From Nisaea denitrificans DSM 18348 (lineage in GTDB: Bacteria > Pseudomonadota > Alphaproteobacteria > Thalassobaculales > Thalassobaculaceae), in contig NZ_AUFM01000015.1 of NCBI RefSeq assembly GCF_000426505.1, positions 186,001-250,000 on the forward strand: a stretch of DNA of 64,000 nt, read 5' to 3'. Shown here one piece after another: positions 26,133-34,903 of this stretch. The notes beneath the pieces are model-generated. The model saw nothing but the letters and a program-made list of their open reading frames with translations. It made no database searches and was not told where the DNA came from. The number at the start of each line of letters is the position of its first letter. The first letter of the stretch is position 1. The translations under genes were made by a program, and so were the position numbers.

Positions 26133-26774
26133 TCAAAGCATCAGGAAATCGTCGGCACTCTGGATCAGGGGCTGGCTGGCCGCGTCAAACCGGAAAAGCT
26201 CGGCGTCGCTCGCGCTGGAAACAGTCCCGGTCTCCTGATCCGCGGCCCGGCGATGCAGACCAATCTCGTCCAAGCCGTCTTCCGGAACGGCGCGGGCCGC
26301 TTCCATGCCCCGCATGGCGGCATGCATGGGCGAGCCTTCAAGCCCGGCCCGACGGGCAGCACCGGCGACCGTATCGACCAGTTCCAGTTCATAGAGATCG
26401 GCGCCAGCTGAACGAACCAGCGCATCCGCGCCGATCTCGTCCCGGGCACTGTCCTCGCCATAGGAAGCAACCAGCCGACTGATCGCGGCAAAGGTCTGGT
26501 CTGTCTCCACCCCGGCAACAAGGCTTCCGGTCTCGATCACGATCTCGGCGGGCTCCGCACCGCTTGCCTCGGGCAAGGACGGGCTGGACTCGCGCAGATG
26601 CGACGGGTCTGAAGCCCGCCGGTAGCCTTTGAAATCCTCTCCGTCCAGATTCCGCGCGATGACCTCGCGCGACCAGTCGCCCGGCGCAACTCCCTGCTGC
26701 CAGAATCCAAAACTGTGCATCTGAAGGCCGTCCGCGCCTGAAGACGCGGAATCCATTCTTTCGGCAAATGCCAT
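26133..26774 (-). CDS. Uncharacterised acidic protein
   Basis: A 213-residue protein that I do not recognise. ATG 26774 was chosen because GGAAG lies nine bases upstream; TTG 26780 and ATG 26756 are alternatives. Composition is acidic and Ala/Ser/Glu/Asp-rich with few hydrophobic runs, no signal peptide and no membrane segment. The N-terminal part (GFWQQGVAPGDWSREVI) is aromatic, and the C-terminus ends in DDFLML. Codon usage looks like that of real genes, and rival frames look worse. It lies between the aminotransferase and the TPR-sulfotransferase on the same strand with about 110-120-base gaps, and no function is implied by context. Confidence 0.55.
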   Translation of the reverse strand: MAFAERMDSASSGADGLQMHSFGFWQQGVAPGDWSREVIARNLDGEDFKGYRRASDPSHLRESSPSLPEASGAEPAEIVIETGSLVAGVETDQTFAAISRLVASYGEDSARDEIGADALVRSAGADLYELELVDTVAGAARRAGLEGSPMHAAMRGMEAARAVPEDGLDEIGLHRRAADQETGTVSSASDAELFRFDAASQPLIQSADDFLML

Positions 26775-26896
26775 CGGCAACTGCTTCCATCACCTGTTCA
26801 GGCCCGCCCGGCGGCGCGCCTCTGTCGAGACGTGAGGTAAGCAAGAAGCAAGCCAAACCTGGAGTTCATCGGGAAAGACGCGATCGGCGCCGGACG

Positions 26897-28678
26897 TTAA
26901 CCCTGAGCTTCGTCTTCCCCGCGCGGGATGATCCCCGGATCGCCATAGCCGAAATGCTCGGCATACGGGGCAAGTGTGTCCAGATAAGGCGCCATCTGGT
27001 CCCGGTATCGTGCCCACCGGCCAACGGCGCGCGTATAGATCGGCTCCGAAACCTGCCGGAAACTGGGGGTCCGGATCATCCCGCGGGCCTTGGCGTGCGC
27101 CGTGTGATCGAGAACCGCGTCGGTCCAGTCAAGGCCAAGGAAGCTGGTCACCCGCCGGGCAGTTCCTTCCGTGTCCGCAACCAGATCCTCGTAGCGCACG
27201 GTAATATGGTCTGGCGAAAGTGCCCGCTCGATCTCCTGCCACAGCGCCATCACACGCGCATAGAAACCGGTGGCCCCCTCCATCGAAGTGAAACTAGCCA
27301 TCGCCGAATTGAGCCGGATCGACTGCATGAAACAGCTCAGGCAGCAATCGCAGGGATGGCGCAGGGACAGGATGACCTTGGCCTTCGGATAGAGCCTGAG
27401 GGCCAGCGGAAGATAGACGATGTTGAGCGGCATCTTGTCGATCACCACGCGCGGCCGGCTCCCCTCTTCCCCTGCCCAGCGCGCCAGCTTTGCCCGGTAT
27501 TCCGCCCGCAGCTTGTCGGCGTCAGCCTGCGTGAGCGCGGCCAGCCGTTCGGCCAGCGTTCCCTCCCCCAGCGCCGCGAACCCGGCCCCGACGCTGGAAA
27601 GCACCGGCTGCTCCTCGATCACCCCCGCATCCGGATGGGCATCCAGAATCTGGTCCAATAACGTTGTTCCCGAGCGAGGAAAGCCGACCATGAACACGGC
27701 GGGCGGTTCCGCTTCCGGAAGCGGCGTCCAGCGGGTCGGCCACCCGTCCGATACAGCGCCCGCATAGGCATTGAGCGTGTTCAAAAACAGGCGCGGGTCG
27801 GCAGTACCCGACGGCGCGCGCTGGACCGCGATCTCATTGCCACGCTCGAAATGAGCCCAGGCCTCATCATATTGCCCGAGCCGGTCGAGAACGGTCCCCA
27901 GCTCAAACTCGACGGCATCGCGTCCCGCCTCGCCGTCCAGCGCCTCCGGCAAAGCCTGCAAGCGATGCAGCGCCCCTTCGAGATCGCCCTGGCGACGCTC
28001 GACAATCGAGAGAAACACCGCACTGACATGATCCTCGGCGTCAATGATCAGAGCCCGGCGGGCGGCCCTGCCTGCGAGCTCAAGCTTCGAAAGTGTCTCG
28101 GCAAAGCCCGCCAGGCGCCGCCAGGCAAGGTTAGTCCCCGGCTCGGCAATCACGGCCCGGCGCAACTCCGTCTCGGCTTCTCTCTCGCGGCCGGATTCAC
28201 GCAGGATCACGGCAAGATTGACCCGTACCCACGCCATGTTCGGATCGGCCCGCAAGGCATCCCGGGCAGCGCGCTCCGCTTCACGGAGTCGTCCCAATTC
28301 CTGATAACTGCTTGCAAGGGCACCCAGCGCCTCTGCCTTGCCCGGATGGGTCAGCGCCCAGAGCGCAGTCGCCCTGTGACGGCCGGCCAGAGGTTCTGCA
28401 GTGGAGGCAACAGTCAACAAAGCCGTCGCGGATGGGGACGCCGGATCAAGCAGCACAGCCCGCCGCGCCGCCGTCAGGGCAAGCAAGGACACTCCAGCCC
28501 GCAATCCCGCCGCCGCCGCCTGAACCCATCCACCCACCGCCGCCGGGTGGCGCCGGGCGACACGCATGAACCCATCCGCCGATCCCGCCAGATCCCCACC
28601 CTCAAACGCCGCCTGGGCGTCGGCCATCAGGCGGCGGGTTTCTGTCAGATAATCAGGATCGGCAGCAAAGGCGGACAT
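26897..28678 (-). CDS. TPR-repeat sulfotransferase family protein
   Basis: A 593-residue fusion. The N-terminal half (about 1-300) is a series of tetratricopeptide-like helical pairs such as LREAERAARDALRADPNMAW. The C-terminal half is a PAPS-dependent sulfotransferase domain. Its 5'-phosphosulfate loop reads VGFPRSGTTLLDQIL (about residue 330), and the PAPS 3'-phosphate region is around LSLRHPCDCCLSCFMQ. Such proteins sulfate unknown peptides, saccharides or small molecules in marine alphaproteobacteria. The run CDCCLSC contains four cysteines in seven residues, more than usual. Neighbours give no acceptor substrate. Confidence 0.88.
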   Translation of the reverse strand: MSAFAADPDYLTETRRLMADAQAAFEGGDLAGSADGFMRVARRHPAAVGGWVQAAAAGLRAGVSLLALTAARRAVLLDPASPSATALLTVASTAEPLAGRHRATALWALTHPGKAEALGALASSYQELGRLREAERAARDALRADPNMAWVRVNLAVILRESGREREAETELRRAVIAEPGTNLAWRRLAGFAETLSKLELAGRAARRALIIDAEDHVSAVFLSIVERRQGDLEGALHRLQALPEALDGEAGRDAVEFELGTVLDRLGQYDEAWAHFERGNEIAVQRAPSGTADPRLFLNTLNAYAGAVSDGWPTRWTPLPEAEPPAVFMVGFPRSGTTLLDQILDAHPDAGVIEEQPVLSSVGAGFAALGEGTLAERLAALTQADADKLRAEYRAKLARWAGEEGSRPRVVIDKMPLNIVYLPLALRLYPKAKVILSLRHPCDCCLSCFMQSIRLNSAMASFTSMEGATGFYARVMALWQEIERALSPDHITVRYEDLVADTEGTARRVTSFLGLDWTDAVLDHTAHAKARGMIRTPSFRQVSEPIYTRAVGRWARYRDQMAPYLDTLAPYAEHFGYGDPGIIPRGEDEAQG

Positions 28679-28785
28679 CGGGCAAACTCTTCAACAATTC
28701 AACCCGAGAGTAGTCGATCAGTATCAGCGTGCGATAGCCATCGCGTTGCGACTGAGCTGAAAATGGAAAAGACGAAGTTGAGCTT

Positions 28786-28807
28786 GATGCCGAATATCGT
28801 TGGCATC
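28786..28807. promoter_or_regulatory. Inverted repeat upstream of the TRAP binding-protein gene
   Basis: GATGCC (28786-28791) and GGCATC (28802-28807) form a 6-bp inverted repeat with a 10-base centre, 63-84 bases upstream of the binding-protein start. It could be an operator for a substrate-responsive regulator; no regulator gene is adjacent. Short repeats of this size also occur by chance. Confidence 0.3.
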
Positions 28808-28869
28808 ATTTTCATCGCACGGGCCCATTCGGCGACCCCGCAAGATAAAAAACATCAGGGAGTATAATA

Positions 28870-29892
28870 ATGAACTTTCGTCCATCACGTGTGATCACGG
28901 CCGGTGCCGTTGCTCTTGGAATTACCTTGAGTGCCGGAATGGCCTCAGCCCAGGAAGCAAAGAACTATATCCTGTCGACCGCGTCGACCGGCGGCACCTA
29001 CTACCCGGTTGGTGTGGCGCTCGCCACCCTGACAAAGGTCAAGCTGGAGCCGAAGACGAAGATTGGCATGTCCGCCATTTCCTCGGCCGGATCAGGCGAG
29101 AACGTGAAACTGCTCCGCGACGGCGAAGCCCAGTTCGCAATTCTTCAGGGGCTCTTCGGCTATTATGCCGCAACCGGCACCGGTCCTGTCGCCGCCGACG
29201 GTCCGCAGACCAAACTGCGCTCCATCAGCATGCTGTGGCAGAATGTGGAGCATTACGTCGTTGCTGCCGACAAGGCGAAGACCGGCACAATGGCCGACTT
29301 CGTTGCCCTGAAGGGCCAAGCCGTTGCGATGGGCGCCAAGAATTCCGGCACAATCGGATCCAACCGTACCATCATGGCCGGGTTTGGCCTGAACATGGAC
29401 ACGGATTTTGAACTGATGTACGGCGGATATGGCCCGTCGGTCGCAGCCTTGCAGGATGGCAAGGTTGTCGGCGCCGGAGTGCCAGGTGGCGTTCCCGTCG
29501 GCGCGCTGGTTCAACTGATGTCCACCGCGGGCGACCGTGTGAAGATGCTCAGCATGACCGACGACGATATGAAGAAGGCCGACAACGGTCGCGGCCTGTG
29601 GGTCCCGTACACCATTCCGGCCAACTCCTATCCCGGTCAGACAACGGACATCCAGACCGTTGCCCAGCCGAACTTCCTGGCCACGACGGCGGATATTCCG
29701 GAGGAAGATGTCTATCAGATCACCAAGACGATCTTTGAAAACCTCGGCTTCCTGAACGCCATCCACGCCGCCACGAAAGCAATGTCGATCGACAAGGCAA
29801 TCGGCGGTCTGCCGGTACCGCTGCATCCCGGTGCCGCGCGGTACTACAAGGAAGTCGGGATCGCCATCCCTGACAGCCTGATTGCTAAATAA
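28870..29892 (+). CDS. TAXI-family TRAP transporter solute-binding protein
   Basis: A 340-residue periplasmic binding protein of the TAXI family, which captures a small carboxylate-like ligand for a sodium-driven TRAP transporter. Residues 1-27 are a Sec signal peptide with cleavage after ASA (AMASA-like context before QEAKNY). The family signature TASTGGTYYPVG follows at about 36-47, then the AISSAGSGENVKLL ligand loop. ATG 28870 is preceded by AGGGAG. A strong hairpin with a T-tract separates it from the permease gene, as expected when the binding protein is made in excess. The ligand is unknown. Confidence 0.93.
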   Translation: MNFRPSRVITAGAVALGITLSAGMASAQEAKNYILSTASTGGTYYPVGVALATLTKVKLEPKTKIGMSAISSAGSGENVKLLRDGEAQFAILQGLFGYYAATGTGPVAADGPQTKLRSISMLWQNVEHYVVAADKAKTGTMADFVALKGQAVAMGAKNSGTIGSNRTIMAGFGLNMDTDFELMYGGYGPSVAALQDGKVVGAGVPGGVPVGALVQLMSTAGDRVKMLSMTDDDMKKADNGRGLWVPYTIPANSYPGQTTDIQTVAQPNFLATTADIPEEDVYQITKTIFENLGFLNAIHAATKAMSIDKAIGGLPVPLHPGAARYYKEVGIAIPDSLIAK

Positions 29893-29928
29893 GAAGCAGA
29901 TACCGTTTGTCTAACGTTGGACAGCTTG

Positions 29929-29961
29929 ACCGGAGGCCGGATTGCGCGGCCTCCGGTTTTT
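29929..29961 (+). terminator. Intrinsic terminator/attenuator between binding protein and permease genes
   Basis: A perfect 11-bp GC-rich stem (29929-29939 paired with 29947-29957) with a 7-base loop is followed by a five-T run (29957-29961). It has all the features of a Rho-independent terminator. It lies 37 bases after the TAXI binding-protein stop and 52 bases before the permease start. Partial read-through would give more binding protein than permease. Confidence 0.85.
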
Positions 29962-30012
29962 CAAATCCGGCATCAAGCCGGTGCAAGAAAAAACACCACG
30001 GGCAGGGCACAG

Positions 30013-32130
30013 ATGAATCCCGAGAACGCCGAAGACATTGACGTCAAGAAAAGGTCCAAGACCGAGGTCACCATCCTTTTTCTTGCCGTTGGCATCGCAC
30101 TTTTCCATATCTGGATGAACACGCTGGGCACTCTGCCCACGCTGTTTCAGAACGGATTCCATTTCGCCGGATTTGCACTGCTCTGCGGTCTCGTGACGTC
30201 GGTCTCAAGCAAACCCTGGGCCCGGCGACCGCTGATCCGGGCACTCGATATCGGCTTCGGAATCCTTGTCGCCCTTGCCGCGCTCTATATCGTGAATGCC
30301 GAAAGCGCGATCTATGATCGCGGCGTCCGGCTCTCGTCCCTGGACTGGGTCATGGGATCGATCTGTATCATCGGGGCGATCGAATTTACCCGCCGCACGA
30401 CCGGGATGATCATTCCGGTCCTGATCGTCACGGCCCTCGCCTATATTTCCTGGTTCGGTGCCTATGTGCCGGGTGTGTTCCGGTTTTCCGGGCTGCAACC
30501 CGAAACCCTGATGTTCCGGTCGATGTATGGCGACGATGCGCTGTTCGGCAATATCGCCGGGATCTCCTCGACCTTTGTTTTCATGTTCATCCTGTTCGGT
30601 GCGTTCCTGCTGAAATCGGGGGCGGGGAACTTCATCGTCAATATCTCCAGAACCGTTGCCGGCAAGCTTGTCGGCGGGCCGGGCCTGGTCGCGGTGATCG
30701 CCAGCGGCCTGACCGGCACGATTTCGGGGTCTGCCGTCGCCAATACGGCATCGACCGGCGTCATCACCATCCCGCTGATGAAAAAGGCCGGGTTCAAGCC
30801 GCAATTCGCCGGCGGCGTGGAAGCTGCCGCCTCCACCGGCGGGCAATTGATGCCGCCCATCATGGGCGCCGGTGCCTTCGTCATGGCCTCCATCACCCAG
30901 ATTCCCTACACCACCATCGTCGTGGTCAGCATCCTGCCCGCCATCCTGTACTTTCTGACTGTTGCCTTCTTCGTCCGGATCGAGGCGCGCAAGGTCAACG
31001 CCGTGCTGCCACCGGATGGGAATTCGCCGACCGTCTGGCAAGTTTTCAAGGAAGGTGGTCCGCCATTCATCATCCCGGTCGCCTTGCTAATCGCGATGCT
31101 GGTCATCGGCTATACCCCGACCTATGCCGCCGGTTACGCAATTCTGATCTGTATCGCGGCGTCCTGGCTGACCCCGAACCGGATGGGATTGAAACAGATC
31201 ATCGCGGCCCTTGAACTCGGGTCGCGGAACATGATCATGACAGCCGTCCTGTTGTGCTCCGTAGGCCTCATCGTCAACGTCATTGCGACAACCGGGCTCG
31301 GCAACACCTTCTCGCTGATGATTACCAGCTGGGCAGGCGGCTCACTGGCCATCGCAATCATCCTGGTGGCGCTGGCCTCCCTCGTCCTGGGAATGGGCCT
31401 GCCGGTAACCGCTGCCTATATCGTGCTAGGCACCCTTTCGGCCCCCGCGTTGAACCAGCTCATCCTGCAGGACCAACTGATCGATCAACTGGTCAGCGGC
31501 ACCCTGCCGGACACCGCCAAGGCAATCTTCATGCTGACCGCGCCTGAAGCGATAGCGGCGCTTGCCGGCCCCATGCCTTTCGATCAGGCCCATACGCTGA
31601 TCAAGGGCATGCCGTTTGAGAGCCTGTCCCTGCTTTATGACACGGCGTTCACCGCCCCTGTGCTGGCGACCGCCCTGTTGTCAGCGCATATGATCGTGTT
31701 CTGGCTGTCCCAGGACAGCAATGTGACCCCGCCCGTATGCCTGGCGTCCTTTACCGCGGCCGCAATCGCCAAATCGCCGCCGATGCTGACTGGATTCTAT
31801 TCCTGGAAAATTGCGAAAGGGCTGTATTTCGTCCCCTTCCTGATCGCCTTCACGCCGCTCATGAGCGGCAATTGGGGGGAGATGCTGGAAGTGTTCGGCT
31901 TCGCCGTTTTCGGTTTCTGGGCGCTCTGCGCTGCCCTGGAAGGCCATTGGGAAAACAGGATGAACCTGCTTGAACGCGCGGTGATCGGCGCGGTCGGCTT
32001 CGCCCTGATGTGGCCGGCCCATCTCTATGTCAACATCGCCGCGCTTACCGTGTTTGCCGTGGTCTTCTACCTCAACAAACGCAAGCCATGGCCCCATGCC
32101 AATGCGACAGTGGGCGCGTCGGGCACATAA
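30013..32130 (+). CDS. TRAP transporter fused permease (small plus large subunit, TAXI type)
   Basis: A 705-residue polytopic inner-membrane protein in which the DctQ-like four-helix part is fused to the DctM-like large permease, standard for TAXI-TRAP systems. The large subunit signatures GGPGLVAVIASGLTGTISGSAVANTASTG and VEAAASTGGQLMPPIMGAGAF are in the central region. A repeat of the fold follows with LGMGLPVTAAYIVLG. It starts with ATG 30013 after GGCAGGGCAC. It works with the binding protein upstream to import a substrate using a sodium or proton gradient. The same frame continues open for 26 sense codons beyond the TAA stop. Confidence 0.93.
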   Translation: MNPENAEDIDVKKRSKTEVTILFLAVGIALFHIWMNTLGTLPTLFQNGFHFAGFALLCGLVTSVSSKPWARRPLIRALDIGFGILVALAALYIVNAESAIYDRGVRLSSLDWVMGSICIIGAIEFTRRTTGMIIPVLIVTALAYISWFGAYVPGVFRFSGLQPETLMFRSMYGDDALFGNIAGISSTFVFMFILFGAFLLKSGAGNFIVNISRTVAGKLVGGPGLVAVIASGLTGTISGSAVANTASTGVITIPLMKKAGFKPQFAGGVEAAASTGGQLMPPIMGAGAFVMASITQIPYTTIVVVSILPAILYFLTVAFFVRIEARKVNAVLPPDGNSPTVWQVFKEGGPPFIIPVALLIAMLVIGYTPTYAAGYAILICIAASWLTPNRMGLKQIIAALELGSRNMIMTAVLLCSVGLIVNVIATTGLGNTFSLMITSWAGGSLAIAIILVALASLVLGMGLPVTAAYIVLGTLSAPALNQLILQDQLIDQLVSGTLPDTAKAIFMLTAPEAIAALAGPMPFDQAHTLIKGMPFESLSLLYDTAFTAPVLATALLSAHMIVFWLSQDSNVTPPVCLASFTAAAIAKSPPMLTGFYSWKIAKGLYFVPFLIAFTPLMSGNWGEMLEVFGFAVFGFWALCAALEGHWENRMNLLERAVIGAVGFALMWPAHLYVNIAALTVFAVVFYLNKRKPWPHANATVGASGT

Positions 32131-32211
32131 CGCCGCCTGCGCATCGCGCCCGGGCCGCAATTCATTGTCGTCGATACCAGTCTGGACGCGGTGCTGCCCA
32201 AGACCGGCTAG
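32131..32211 (+). pseudogene. Possible coding remnant in frame with the TRAP permease stop
   Basis: Directly after the permease TAA the same frame stays open for 26 sense codons and ends in TAG (32209-32211). It reads a protein-like stretch including PGPQFIVVDTSLDAVLPKTG. This could be a lost C-terminal extension or a fragment of a deleted gene. It is too short for a confident call, and chance is possible in GC-rich DNA. Confidence 0.2.
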
Positions 32212-32292
32212 GCGACCGCCATCAACCGCGGGACTAGCCAGGCCGGTCCCGGAATGCGAACCCGCAACAGGGCAAAGGGAAAGGGAACCAGT

Positions 32293-33153
32293 ATGAGCGA
32301 GCAAAGAGTCGCATTGATCACAGGCGGGGGCGGCGGAATCGGGGCCGCCATGGCTCGCGCGGTCGCCGCACGCGGCGTCCGGATCGCCGTAACCGACATA
32401 GATGGCCAAGCCGCCGGAAGCGTGGCCGGCGAAATCAACGAGCGGCATGGTGCCGGCTCCGCCATCGCCTTCCCTCACGATGTCTCGGTCGAGGCGGACT
32501 GCACCATGGCCGTCGCCGAGACAATCGCCGCATTCGGCAGCCTCGACATCCTGTTCAACAATGCCGGGATCAGCGTCAGCACCTTCCGGCCTGACGCCGA
32601 GACGAACCTTCCCACCATCGCCGAGGTCACGCCGGAGCTGATGACCAGGTTCTTCTCAATCAACTACATGGGCGCCGTGCACATGATCCGCGCCGCGGTG
32701 CCGGCCATGGTCGACCGTGGCTGGGGCCGTGTCGTCAACAACACGACCAGTTTCATTACCATGCTGCGGGTGCTGCCGTACGGCCCCCTGAAAGCCGCCC
32801 TGGAGGCGAGCTCAGCGGTCTGGGCGCAGGAACTGGAAGGCACCGGCGTCACCGTCAACGTCCTGGTCCCGGGCGGACCGACCGATACCGCCTTCATCAG
32901 CGACGGGGCGGGCATTCCGCGCGCCAAGATGCTGAAGCCCGAGGTGATGGGACCACCGGCCGCCTGGCTGGCCAGCCCCGAATCCGACGGGATCACCGGC
33001 AAGCGCTACATCGCCGGCTTCTGGGACACCGCCCTGCCCGAGCGCGAGGCCGCAAAGGAGGCCGGTGCGCCAATCGGCTGGCCCGACCTCGCCACCGCCA
33101 CCCGGCTCTGGCCCGGTCAGGAGCCTGGCAAGGGTCCCGGCAAGGGACTCTAG
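32293..33153 (+). CDS. Short-chain dehydrogenase/reductase (SDR)
   Basis: A 286-residue NAD(P)-dependent oxidoreductase of the classical SDR family. The cofactor motif TGGGGGIG is at residues 10-17, NNAG at 89-92, and the catalytic Ser153, Tyr163 and Lys167 lie in NTTSFITM and PYGPLK. It has an extended C-terminus (about 40 residues past the usual core) ending in a Gly/Lys/Pro-rich tail. ATG 32293 has GGGAACC upstream. Lying 163 bases after the TRAP permease, it may act on the imported compound or on a product of the hydantoinase cluster, but this is only inference from position. Confidence 0.87.
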   Translation: MSEQRVALITGGGGGIGAAMARAVAARGVRIAVTDIDGQAAGSVAGEINERHGAGSAIAFPHDVSVEADCTMAVAETIAAFGSLDILFNNAGISVSTFRPDAETNLPTIAEVTPELMTRFFSINYMGAVHMIRAAVPAMVDRGWGRVVNNTTSFITMLRVLPYGPLKAALEASSAVWAQELEGTGVTVNVLVPGGPTDTAFISDGAGIPRAKMLKPEVMGPPAAWLASPESDGITGKRYIAGFWDTALPEREAAKEAGAPIGWPDLATATRLWPGQEPGKGPGKGL

Positions 33154-33173
33154 TGGGTTCGGTCGGCGGAGCG

Positions 33174-33190
33174 CCCTTGCCATGCAAGGG
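33174..33190. other. Short perfect hairpin after the SDR gene
   Basis: CCCTTGC / GCAAGGG with a 3-base loop lies 20 bases downstream of the SDR stop. No T-tract follows, so it may mark an mRNA 3' end rather than an intrinsic terminator. Confidence 0.4.
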
Positions 33191-33280
33191 ACTCAGGCTC
33201 GGGCGGAGACGGCGAAATAGGAACGCGCCGTCCTACCGGTCGTCGGCGGGTATAACTCATTGAATGTGATTTAAGGGGTC

Positions 33281-33370
33281 TGGCGGAGAGAGAGGGATTC
33301 GAACCCTCGGAACGCTTGCGCGCTCAACGGTTTTCGAGACCGTCCCGTTCAACCACTCCGGCACCTCTCC
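33281..33370 (-). tRNA. tRNA-Ser (anticodon CGA)
   Basis: The minus strand folds as a long-variable-arm tRNA. The acceptor stem is GGAGAGG with TCTCTCC, the D-arm starts with GCCGGAGTGG, and the anticodon arm is ACGGT-CTCGAAA-ACCGT with anticodon CGA. The extended variable arm runs through GAGCGCGCAAGCGTTC, and the T-arm is GAGGG-TTCGAAT-CCCTC. A genomically encoded CCA end is present (33281-33283). It reads UCG serine codons. No integrase gene or flanking repeat suggests that it is an attachment site here. Confidence 0.95.
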
Positions 33371-33488
33371 GAACAGGGGCCGGAACATAGCGGGGCGGGT
33401 GGCGGGATTCAATACCGGAATTGCATGCCCGGCGTTCCGGCTTTCACACTGGCCCGTGCCGGCTATGACACCCGTCTATTTCACCCAT

Positions 33489-33899
33489 CTATTTCAGATG
33501 ATAGGTCAGGGCGCTGCGGACGAGCAGCCGCAGCGGGTCGAGCGGCAGGGGTGCGCCCTCTTTGAAATGCACCGCGCGATTACCTTCATAGTGGAACTCA
33601 TCCGGGAAGAGGTTGCGGAAATCCGGGATGATCGTCGTCCGGCAATGGGCATAGAGGGCGAAGCCGCCCTCTTTCGGCAGGCCCAGCCGGATGGTCGAGC
33701 CTGACTTTGTTTCCGGCGTCAGGTAGGCGGGCTGGCCCCATTTCAGGGTTTCCTCGAGCGCACCGACACCAGGTGTCTCCGCTGCCGTCTCGAATATCAG
33801 CTTGCGCACTGTCAGCAGTCCCTTCCGCATCGGCGGCGGGAAGGACAGGTAAGCGGCCGCGACGGCCTGGTTCCCGAAAGGCGGAATTGCGTGCGTCAT
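33489..33899 (-). CDS. DUF1801 domain-containing protein
   Basis: A 136-residue protein with the DUF1801 fold (YdhG/SCP2-like, function unknown). Visible marks are the helix FPPPMRKGLLTVRKLIFETA, EETLKWGQPAYLTPETKSGSTIRLG split over the middle, and the late NRAVHFKEGAPLPLDPL. The ATG at 33899 is preferred over an in-frame GTG at 33917; neither has a strong Shine-Dalgarno. It is a single gene next to tRNA-Ser. Confidence 0.8.
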   Translation of the reverse strand: MTHAIPPFGNQAVAAAYLSFPPPMRKGLLTVRKLIFETAAETPGVGALEETLKWGQPAYLTPETKSGSTIRLGLPKEGGFALYAHCRTTIIPDFRNLFPDEFHYEGNRAVHFKEGAPLPLDPLRLLVRSALTYHLK

Positions 33900-34125
33900 G
33901 ACACCGGACCAGTTCACCCAAGCTGATCGTATCCGGCGGTATAGGACCCGTCAAAAGCGCGGCGGATCCGCCAGCACGTCTCCTGTCCTGCGGGCTGGTG
34001 TTTCCGGGCCTTTGCGCCCGCCCTCTCCAGACACTATATATAGGGGCCTGATCCGATGACGACGCGGACATCCGGGGCCAACATATCTGCCCCGCAGATT
34101 CTCTCAAAAACCGGGCAATCCGCTG

Positions 34126-34153
34126 TTGACTTGAACGTCGCCAGGAGTATAGT
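34126..34153 (+). promoter_or_regulatory. Sigma-70-type promoter of rplU-rpmA
   Basis: TTGACT (34126-34131) and TATAGT (34148-34153) with a 16-base spacer form a good housekeeping promoter about 60 bases upstream of the rplU start. The 314-base gap from 33900 that holds it contains no gene. It also has a TATATATA stretch near 34035-34042, possibly part of a promoter for the divergent DUF1801 gene. Confidence 0.65.
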
Positions 34154-34213
34154 CCGCCGCTCTGACGCGGGAGTAAGTGTCCGCGCGCCCTTTTCATTGC
34201 CAGAGTATTGACA

Positions 34214-34627
34214 ATGTTCGCAGTCGTTAAAACCGGCGGTAAACAGTACAAAGTCGCCCCGAACGACGTCATCAAGGTCGAGAAGCTTTCCGGCGACGCC
34301 GGTTCTTCCATTGATCTTGCCGACGTTCTGATGCTGGGTGAAGGCGAAGACCTCACAGTTGGTGCGCCGACTGTCGAAGGTGCTGTTGTACGCGCCGAAG
34401 TGCTTGAGCAGACCAAAGCCGACAAGGTTGTCGTCTTTAAAAAGAAGCGCCGTCAGGGCTATCGCCGGACCCGCGGACACCGTCAGGAACTGACAGTGCT
34501 GCGCGTGACCGACATCCTGGCCGACGGTAAGAAGAAAGCTGCGCCGAAGAAGGCCGCTGCCAAGAAAGCTCCGGCGAAAGCTGAAGCTCCGGCAGAGGCT
34601 TCGGCCAAAGCCGAGACGAAGGAGTAA
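34214..34627 (+). CDS. rplU: 50S ribosomal protein L21
   Basis: A large-subunit ribosomal protein that contacts 23S rRNA. It has 137 residues. The N-terminal [16 protein letters not shown] and the rRNA-binding [16 protein letters not shown] region are diagnostic. After the usual about 103-residue core there is a Lys/Ala/Glu/Pro-rich tail, as seen in many alphaproteobacterial L21 proteins. The ATG at 34214 was chosen over an upstream TTG at 34208. It is followed by rpmA after three bases. Confidence 0.97.
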   Translation: MFAVVKTGGKQYKVAPNDVIKVEKLSGDAGSSIDLADVLMLGEGEDLTVGAPTVEGAVVRAEVLEQTKADKVVVFKKKRRQGYRRTRGHRQELTVLRVTDILADGKKKAAPKKAAAKKAPAKAEAPAEASAKAETKE

Positions 34628-34630
34628 TCC

Positions 34631-34897
34631 ATGGCTCATAAAAAGGCAGGCGGTAGTTCCCGTAACGGCCGCGATTCCGCCGGACGTCGTCTTGGCGTCA
34701 AGAAGTTCGGTGGCGAAGCCGTGATCCCGGGCAACATCATCATCCGGCAGCGGGGCACCAAGTTCCATCCGGGCGAGAATGTCGGCATGGGACGTGACCA
34801 TACCCTGTTCGCGCTGTCGGAAGGCAAAGTTGCTTTCCGCCGGAAGAGCAACGGCCGCACCTTCGTGGAAGTGGCGCTGGCTGAAGCAGCAGAATAA
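34631..34897 (+). CDS. rpmA: 50S ribosomal protein L27
   Basis: A large-subunit protein whose N-terminus reaches the peptidyl-transferase centre. It has 88 residues, the normal length. The start [16 protein letters not shown], the [12 protein letters not shown] segment and [11 protein letters not shown] are diagnostic. It lies in an operon with rplU, and an intrinsic terminator follows at 34937-34966. Confidence 0.98.
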   Translation: MAHKKAGGSSRNGRDSAGRRLGVKKFGGEAVIPGNIIIRQRGTKFHPGENVGMGRDHTLFALSEGKVAFRRKSNGRTFVEVALAEAAE

Positions 34898-34903
34898 CGC
34901 CGC

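Noticed and set aside
21977-26238. Several plus-strand frames opposite the hydantoinase-type cluster, including one of 612 codons
   Set aside because: They run across gene boundaries of well-supported minus-strand genes and have low-complexity translations.
33281-33370. tRNA-Ser as a possible genomic-island attachment site
   Set aside because: No integrase, direct repeat of the tRNA end or compositional change is seen on either side; the neighbours are ordinary chromosomal genes.
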